From: Smallanthus sonchifolius
Lineage: Eukaryota > Streptophyta > Magnoliopsida > Asterales > Asteraceae
Assembly (NCBI GenBank): GCA_023525975.1
Contig: CM042043.1
Location: 31,692,001-31,756,000 of the forward strand
Direction: 5' to 3'
Length of the DNA: 64,000 nucleotides
Each line of letters starts with the position of its first letter. Positions within the stretch are counted from its first letter, which is position 1. Of this stretch, positions 57,401 through 64,000 are shown one piece after another. The position numbers were made by a program, and so were the translations under genes. The notes below the pieces were generated by a model. That model saw nothing but the letters and a program-made list of their open reading frames with translations. It did no database searches and was not told the origin of the DNA.

Positions 57401-60400
57401 GATCTGGAGAAGCTCGTTATGATCATAATGTGGTCACCGGTAAGTTTCTCTTAAATAATTACTTTGCTTCTGTCCTTTTTGACACTGGCGCTAATAGGAG
57501 TTTTATATCTAAGAAACTTAGTGATATGATGAAAGAAACTCCAACTCCGTTAGAAGCTAAGTATATAATAGAGATAGCTGATGGCCAAATAATTGAAGCA
57601 ACTCACATTCTTAAGGGATGTAAGCTTGAGCTAGCTAGACATATACTTGATATCGACCTTATGCCGGTCACACTTGGTAGTTTTGATGTAATTGTCGGCA
57701 TGGATTGGTTATCTAAAAACCAAGCTGAAATTATCTGTCATGAGAAAATTTTTCGTATTCCTCTCCCGAATAGAGAAACCCTTTCCATTCAGGGCGAAAA
57801 AGTTGGTGCAGTCACGGGCATCATATCTTTTATGAAAGCACAGAAATGCCTTCGAAAGGGACATACGACTATTTTGGCTCTCGTTGCTGAGCAGTCGTCA
57901 GAAGAGAAGAAGATTGATGATATTCCCGTCGTTCGTGAATTTTTAGAAGTATTTCCCGAGGATCTGCCTGGTCTGCCACCACACCGTCAAGTTGAATTTC
58001 AAATCGATGTAGCACCCGGAGCAGCACCGATCGCCCGGGCACCTTATAGGTTAGCACCTAGTGAATTACAAGAATTTTCCACTCAGTTACAGGATTTGTT
58101 GGATAAAGGTTTCATTGGACCTAGCTCATCGCCATGGGGAGCTCCAGTCCTGTTTGTCAAGAAGAAGGACGGGACTTTCCGTATGTGTATCGACTACCGT
58201 GAACTGAATAAAGTCACAATCAAGAATCGTTATCCTTTGCCTCGTATAGATGATCTATTTTATCAACTCCAAGGATCAAGTTTCTATTCCAAGATAGATC
58301 TTAGGTCCGGGTACCATCAGTTAAGAGTCCGAGATGAGGATATCTCTAAGACTGCTTTTAGGACAAGGTACGACCACTATGAATTTATGGTCATGCCTTT
58401 CGGATTAACCAACGCACCCACGGTATTCATGGACCTCATGAACCGTGTGTGTAAGCCATATCTCGATCAATTTGTCATCGTTTTCATCGACGACATTCTC
58501 ATTTATTCCAAGAACAAGGAGGAACATGAGGAACATCTACGCCTAATTTTGGAATTACTTAAAAAGGAGCAACTATATGCTAAGTTTTCCAAGTGTGAAT
58601 TTTGGATCCGGGAAGTTCAATTCTTAGGACATGTGGTTAACGAGAAAGGAATACATGTCGATCCATCAAATATAGAAGCCATCAAGAATTGGGCAGCACC
58701 GACGACTCCGACCGAGGTGCGACAATTTCTGGGATTGGCTGGTTATTACCGTCGATTCATCGAAGGATTTTCAAAAATTACACAACCTCTCACTACCTTA
58801 ACTCAAAAGGGTAAAGCCTATAACTAAGGCGATAACCAAGAGTCAGCATTCCAACATCTCAAACAAAAACTTTGCAGTGCACCTATTCTAGCTCTTCCGA
58901 AAGGAACGGATGATTTTGTGGTGTATTATGATGCGTTTATTCAGGGTCTAGGTTGTGTGTTAATGCAACGGGAAAAGGTGATCGCATACGCTTCACGTCA
59001 ACTAAAGATTCACGAGAAAAACTACACCACTCATGACCTAGAGTTGGGAGCCGTAGTTTTCGCACTTAAGATATGGAGACATTACTTGTACGGTACCAAG
59101 TGCACTATCTACACCGATCACAAGAGTATTCAGCACATCTTCGAGCAGAAAGAGTTAAACATGCGATAGCGTCGTTGGGTCGAACTCTTAAATGATTATG
59201 ACTGTGCGATCCGATATCATCCGGGTAAGGCTAACGTTGTAGCTGATGCCCTAAGTCGAAAGGAAACGAAACCCAAACGAGTTCGAGCATTACAAGTTAC
59301 TATTCACCCCGGATTACATGACAAAATCCGTAGTGCTCAACTCGAAGCCCTGAAAGAGGAAAACCTACCGCTGGAAGGTACACGTGGCATGGAAGTACAA
59401 CTCGAGGTCAAATCTGACGGTATTCGCTACTTTGTCGAGCGAATATGGATTCCGGTATTCGGAAATTTAAGGGAACTAGTCATGGATGAGTTTCATAAAT
59501 CTCGTTACTCTATTCACCCAGGTTTCGACAAAATGTACCATGATCTAAAAGTGCTGTATTGGTGGCCTAAGATGAAGGCCGATATAGCCACCTATGTGAG
59601 TAAGTGTCTGACTTGCGCGGAGGTCAAAGTTGAATATCAAAAGCCATACGGTCTTCTCCAACAACCATAAATTCCCATGTGGAAATGGGAACAAATATCC
59701 ATGGACTTTATCACGAAATTGCCACGAACTCCTACCGGATGTGATGCCATTTGGGTAATTGTTGATCGTTTAACAAAGTTCGCTCACTTCTTAGCAATCA
59801 AAGAAACCGACAAAACGGACAAGCTTACTCGTATTTATTTGAAAGTAGTCTCTCGGCACGGGGTGCCAATCTCTATCATTTCAGATCGTGATGCACGATT
59901 CACTTCTCGTTTCTGGCAGTTGTTACATAAAGCATTAGGCACGCGTCTAGATATGAGCACATCATACCATCCTCAAACTGATGGCCAAACATAACGTACT
60001 ATCCAAACTCTGGAGGACATGCTACGAGCTTGTGTAATCGATTTCGGTAACACTTGGGAGTCTCACCTACCGTTGGTGGAGTTCTCCTACAACAACAGTT
60101 ATCACACTAGCATCAAGGCAGCTCCATTTGAAGCACTATATGGATGGAAATGACGCTCTCCTATTTGTTGGGCCGAGGTTGGGGATAGTCAACTTACAGG
60201 TCCTGAACTCGTACTTGAAACTTCTGAGAAAATTGTTCAAATTAGAAACCGTATGGCAGCAGCTCGTGATCGTCAAAAGAGCAATGCCGACAAGCGTCGT
60301 AAACCGTTAGAATTTCAAGTAGGGGATATGGTCTTGTTAAAAGTTTCACCTTGGAAGGGTATCATTCGTTTTGGGAAACGAGGCAAACTAAATCCTCGTT

Positions 60401-60756
60401 ATGTTGGGCCATTCAAGATATTGAAAAGAATCGGACCAGTAGCGTACCAACTGGACCTACCTGAAGAACTTAGTGGTGTACACAACGTCTTTCACATCTC
60501 GAACTTGAAGAAATGCCTAGCAGACGAATCACTCGCGCTTCCTCTTGAGGAACTACACATTGATGAACAGTTACGTTTCCTTGAAGAACCTATGGAAATT
60601 ATGGATAGGGAAGTCAAAACGTTAAAACGCAGTAAAATCCCTATTGTTAGAGTCCGTTGGAACTCGAAACGTGGACCGGAATTCACTTGGGAGCGTGAGA
60701 ATCAGATGATGCGCAAGTACCCTAACCTGTTCAAGCACTCCGCGTCAAATTCTTAA
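57199..60756 (+). pseudogene. Tekay Pol: protease, RT, RNase H, integrase, chromodomain
   Basis: A single frame with five stops (58825, 59167, 59668, 59992, about 60151) and no frameshift. Protease: VLFDTGANRSFIS (about 57472-57510). RT: RMCIDYRELNKVT, FMVMPFGLTNAPTVFMDLMN and catalytic FIDDILIYSK (about 58484). RNase H: ASRQLKIHEKNYTTHDLELG and YTDHKSIQHIF. Integrase: zinc-binding HKSRYSIHPGF ... CLTC, D in ISMDFITKLP, D in IISDRDARFTSRFW; the stop at 59992 falls exactly where the catalytic Glu after DGQT is expected. After the GPFKILKRIGPVAYQL module, the C-terminal chromodomain reads DREVKTLKRSKIPIVRVRWN and GPEFTWERENQM, which would steer integration to heterochromatin. Ends at a natural TAA. 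Confidence 0.94.
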
Positions 60757-60762
60757 GGTACT

Positions 60763-60893
60763 ATTTAATTTTCGGGATAAAAATTCTTTCAACTAGGGGA
60801 TGATGTGATATCCCGGGAATTTTTTATTTATTATTATTTAATTTAATTTTCGGGACGAAAATTATTTCAACTAGGGGATGATGTGACAATCCG
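60763..60893 (+). other. Duplicated polypurine tract region
   Basis: TTTAATTTTCGGGA...TTCAACTAGGGGATGATG occurs twice, 90 bases apart. After the first copy comes TGATATCCCGGGAATTTT; after the second comes the real LTR start TGACAATCCGG. The second copy is the working PPT position. Confidence 0.8.
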
Positions 60894-61752
60894 GACTTTT
60901 CAGTTAGTTCCGTTAGCAACCCCGTTAACATAACCCGGTTAAATCCTAACCTAGTTAACCCTACCTATAACTTCAGGGACTAATCCTGTCAACAATCCAA
61001 ATTAAAACTCCAAGGACTAGTTGTGTAATAGCCTTAAACCATTCCGTTGACTTTTCAAAGTCAAAATTATACTACTGTTGACTTGTGCTAGTCAAACTAA
61101 CCAACTTCTAACCTCAATTCAAACCACAAGGATTATTCCTGCCAAGATTCTAAACCTCAAACCGGAAACCTCAGGGACTAAATCTGTAATTCAATCAAAG
61201 TCAGTTTAGTTAACTTTTGAAAGTCAAATTCGCGACCTACGACTCAATTCAAGCTCCATAACTGTTTTTCGGTTTGAATTTGTAACTGAATTGCATGATG
61301 GTGTCTTTAACGATTGACATTACAGCCTTAATTATCATTAGTGGTAGAATTAAACTCAATAATGGACGATTAAACCATAACCATCGAGTTCGTCCTCTTA
61401 CTCACAAAATTCATGTTAATTCGCATACCAATTCATGAACCAATCATCTGCACACACTAGACGAATCCCCCTGCTGCTTCTGCACGCTTCAATTCTACCA
61501 GAGGAGTAGATACAGGCGCCGGAGATCAAGCTTTCCACAGTCGGAGTCCGTTCTAGTCGATCACCACAAATTCATCAACGTTTCTGGTAACTAATCGCAC
61601 CCTTAGCTTCGTTTTTACCCTCTGAATGAAAGCCCTATCATTATCAGGGCTTACATTACCAATTCGATCAAGATCACGACTTTAGGGTTCATCACAAACC
61701 GGTTTAACCGAACCCTAGTCTAGACTCAGACATAATTCAATTAAACTATACA
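60894..61752 (+). repeat. 3' LTR of the right-hand Tekay element, truncated
   Basis: Matches 52250-53121 closely, with a handful of substitutions, then stops at AAACTATAC; Sirevirus sequence (AAATAAGAAATTGTC) follows. About 1.9 kb, including the TATA box and PBS-side end, is missing. Confidence 0.9.
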
Positions 61753-62761
61753 AATAAGAAATTGTCAAATAAAGAAATCTACAGAGCTTTTCATGGGTCA
61801 GCAAGGTCAACTGGCAAAGAAGCAAAAGGCTGAAGAAGAAGAAGAAAAAGCCAAGCTGAAATCCAAGAAGATCATTGCTTTTAACATTAGGACCCATCAA
61901 GAAAGGAAGGTCATGATGGACTTCCTAAAGGCTAGAGGAGAATGTGGAAAGAGGCTAGGTCCCATGAACTTCATGAAACTGCAAGCCTTATACTTCAAAG
62001 TAAAGAAGGAAGAGGAAGAAAGATTGGGAAAGACAGGCTCCAAGAAAAGGTTAATTACTCAAGCTGATGACAAAGAACTAAAGAAACCCAAGCCTACTCC
62101 CTCATCCACCCCTTCCTCTATCCAACAACCTTCCAGTCTCCCTCATAGACCTCCCTCCTCTCCACCCAAAAAGTTCAAATCCTCCCACCCTTCCTCCTCA
62201 TCAACAGCCTCCCAAGAAGAAAACCAAACCTACTACCACACAGGAAGATTCAACAAAAATTGTTATCTGGTTCTACAGCAATCAAGATCAATGGTTTGAG
62301 ATTTTCAGGGGAAGGACAGAGGTAAAAAGATCAATCTACAAATCTGTTGATGAGGTAATGCAGCTCCCAGATTCTGATCTTAGAAGAATGATGGAGCTGG
62401 GTGAAACTCATGAGCCTGAGAATGAAAGTGGGAGGCATCTGTTGCTAGTGATCTAACATCACTTCAATCCTAGCAAAGATGTAATCTTTGATGCTAAACC
62501 TTTCCAATCCCACTCTCCATTCATCAGTTGGTCCTACAATGCTGCTCAGGATGAGTACACTTTGATAGATGTTAGAGGATAGAAGATGAGATGTTCAAGC
62601 AAGGACATCTTCAGTATGCCAAGCAAAGACATCAAGACTTTGTATGAGCTTCCTCTTAACAATTCCAGCAAGGACCCTAGAGGCTATGAGGTTGCAAGGA
62701 TAGTTGCCAACATCCAAAATCTTCAGCAACAAAAGCAGTAAGACAGTTTTGGTAGCATCAG

Positions 62762-62804
62762 TCTAGGGGGAGTTTGTAGATATAAAGACCGAAGGCTACA
62801 AAAT
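62762..62804 (+). repeat. Polypurine tract and first 30 bases of the Sirevirus 3' LTR
   Basis: TCTAGGGGGAG is a typical copia polypurine tract. TGTAGATATAAAGACCG starts the LTR at 62775, which is cut at 62805 by the next element. Confidence 0.7.
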
Positions 62805-64000
62805 TGTCACACCCCAACCGACGGCGGAAACGTCGGGGCGGGACATGTAGACTGTTCATAAGCTCATGGTTTGCTAAAGTTGTAATAATTAAACAGTAAA
62901 TTTCATTTCATAACTGAAGAAATCATTTACAAAAATTTAAGAATACATGAATCCCCATATTAAAATTTAAGACTAGGTCCTCAACCCTAAGTGAAGTAGC
63001 TTGAATCTTAACTCAAACAATTGTACCTGAACATGATAAAATGAGAGGGTCAACTATAAATAGTTGGTGCGCATACATAGGTTTTGACACCACAAGTAAA
63101 GTTCAAATGTTTTGTGTACAATTCATATGATGCATGGTTTATAAAGCATTTATGGAGAATCTAAGTTAAGCTAAATGCACAAATGAGACTTTGTAATTGA
63201 AGGGCATAACAACACATGTTATACTGATGTAAATGTAGGGCATGGCAACACATGTCATCCTGATGTAAATGTAGGGCATAACAACACATGTTATCCTAAT
63301 ATAAATGTAGGGCATAACAATACATGTTATCCTGATATAAATGCAGGGCATAACAACAAATGTTATCCTGATGTAAATGTGCTGATGATTACACGAGTAT
63401 GTCATGTGTATGTAGTCTTAACAAATAGCATTCAAGCACAAAGCATAAATAAACACATATGATCATATTGTAGAATTGTACGTGGGTAGTTGCAAATAGT
63501 GTTTGTTATGTAATCATGTTTCACCCTAAAAATGTACAAAAGGAAAAAGGGGCTATGTAAAACTCACTTGTATTGATGGTGTAGGTAGCACGAGTAAATA
63601 GGTATCAAAGTGATTCTTGCAAATCATCAAATTAACCTAGAGTGGAGTGTATGAACTTGAATCAAAATATGCACGCGGTCTAAAGTTATATTTAGGGTTT
63701 AACGAGATTGAGTGTAGGGACTTGTACAAAAAAGGGTTTGTGTTATGTCATGTAAGGGATGTGCGTAAGTTGGTATGTGTATTTAAATAAAAGCTTGATA
63801 TAAAAATATAATTCCGAAATATATATGGACTTCAATAAAAGAATAATTGTTTTAGGGTTTTAGTTGAAATAGTTTAAATAAATAAGTTCATGTTTATTTA
63901 AAAATAGTGTGTCTTTTAAAAATTAGTGAGATATATATTTATTCAACTATGATTTAAATAAATAAAATTTTTTATTTATTTTTTAATAATAATGTATCAA
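62805..64000 (-). mobile_element. LTR of another Ty3 element, minus strand, incomplete
   Basis: Starts TGTCACACCCCAACCGACGG, which on the minus strand is an LTR end GGGGTGTGACA, like the Tekay LTR end at 54994. No PBS lies on the 62804 side, so this is the 3' LTR of a minus-strand element or a solo LTR. The rest is beyond the window. The sequence to 64000 is non-coding and AT-rich. Confidence 0.65.
63201..63380. repeat. Five-copy tandem repeat, 36-bp unit
   Basis: AGGGCATAACAACACATGTT followed by ATCCTGATGTAAATGT repeats at 63201, 63237, 63273, 63309 and 63345 with one to four changes per copy. Because 36 is a multiple of three, it produces a spurious repetitive minus-strand frame. Confidence 0.93.

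Larger units (their letters stand above)
52250..61752 (+). mobile_element. Tekay-type Ty3 chromovirus, 3' LTR truncated
   Basis: 5' LTR 52250-54994, PBS 54998-55010, an extra ORF (55111-55886), gag (56138 onward), pol with chromodomain (57199-60756), polypurine tract, then a 3' LTR cut after 859 bases at 61752. It is inserted in the env-like gene of the Sirevirus. Because the right end is truncated, no target duplication can be read. Confidence 0.92.
49773..62741 (+). pseudogene. Sirevirus env-like ORF, interrupted by two insertions
   Basis: Opens MAEADI at 49773 and is cut by the hAT MITE after 49789. It resumes at 50281 with NQPDDKFSPYHNLTAYLVKG. A TAA at 50653 and several frame changes follow; the longest open part is 51236-52249. 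That part has a short coiled coil (NLELMARVAMLEAEVSKLWH) and an acidic tail, and its present TGA stop is supplied by the inserted LTR. After the Tekay insertion, 61753-62741 encodes a Lys/Glu-rich then Pro/Ser-rich region (KKQKAEEEEEKAKLKSKK) and, in another frame, WFYSNQDQWFEIFRGRTEVK and ELPLNNSSKDPRGYEVARIV, ending at a TAA before the polypurine tract. Intact length would be well over 900 codons. Function unknown; no clear membrane helix seen. Confidence 0.72.
45700..62804 (+). mobile_element. Second Sirevirus-type Ty1/copia element, 5' end lost, interrupted
   Basis: Contains gag, a protease start, RT, RNase H, spacer, env-like gene, a GGGGGAG polypurine tract (62762-62772) and the first 30 bases of a 3' LTR. 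There is no 5' LTR. An internal deletion joins protease to RT. It is interrupted by a hAT MITE (49790-50280) and a Tekay element (52250-61752), and the 3' LTR is cut at 62805 by another LTR. Gag, spacer and env-like parts match the 5839-11767 element closely enough that both belong to one family or sister families. Confidence 0.85.

Noticed and set aside
63166..63405. Minus-strand 79-codon ORF with 12-residue repeats
   Set aside because: It is a direct consequence of the 36-bp tandem repeat; no homology is recognised.

Overview
The window looks like repeat-dense intergenic DNA from a flowering plant. Nearly all of it is transposable elements of plant-specific lineages: Tekay-type Ty3 chromoviruses, an Athila-type Ty3 element, Sirevirus-type Ty1/copia elements with an env-like gene, Helitrons, a Pack-MULE, hAT and PIF/Harbinger elements. 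The Sirevirus env-like protein and the style of the LTR sequences make me think of an asterid, possibly Asteraceae, but that is an impression only. I see no intact host gene, no rRNA or tRNA gene and no CRISPR. The only host-gene material is a histone H2A pseudogene, an unidentified multi-exon fragment inside a Helitron, and a possible gene start cut by an LTR.

Layout. 1-4643: minus-strand Tekay-like element running off the left edge (gag-pol, PBS, one 2.1-kb LTR). 5057-5410: complete short Helitron on the minus strand. 5839-11767: non-autonomous Sirevirus (LTRs, gag and env-like gene kept, pol lost). 12066-24332: Helitron territory containing a Pack-MULE with a captured H2A gene (12084-13242), a solo Athila-type LTR (16031-17731, TSD GAGAG) and a second Helitron with captured exons (18207-23811).

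25636-43868: one old hAT element whose two copies of the 8-bp TSD TTGTCAAC now lie 18 kb apart. It was split by a solo LTR (26395-28932, TSD AATAA) and by an Athila element (30062-42976). 43898-45446: two PIF/Harbinger-like MITEs back to back, sharing a TTAA. 45700-62804: a second Sirevirus, with its pre-integrase, integrase and N-terminal RT region deleted and its env-like gene hit by a hAT MITE (49790-50280, TSD GCTGATAT) and by a Tekay chromovirus (52250-61752). 62805-64000: start of another LTR on the minus strand, cutting the Sirevirus 3' LTR.

All element proteins are broken by stops or frameshifts, so nothing here appears autonomous. Points that deserve a second look: the Pack-MULE carrying H2A; arrays of short spaced palindromes in the LTRs of three unrelated families; an extra ORF upstream of gag and a likely 96-nt gag intron in the right-hand Tekay element; and a splice acceptor placed exactly at the ATG of the Athila env-like gene. 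Homology calls come from reading translated motifs; no database search or alignment was run.
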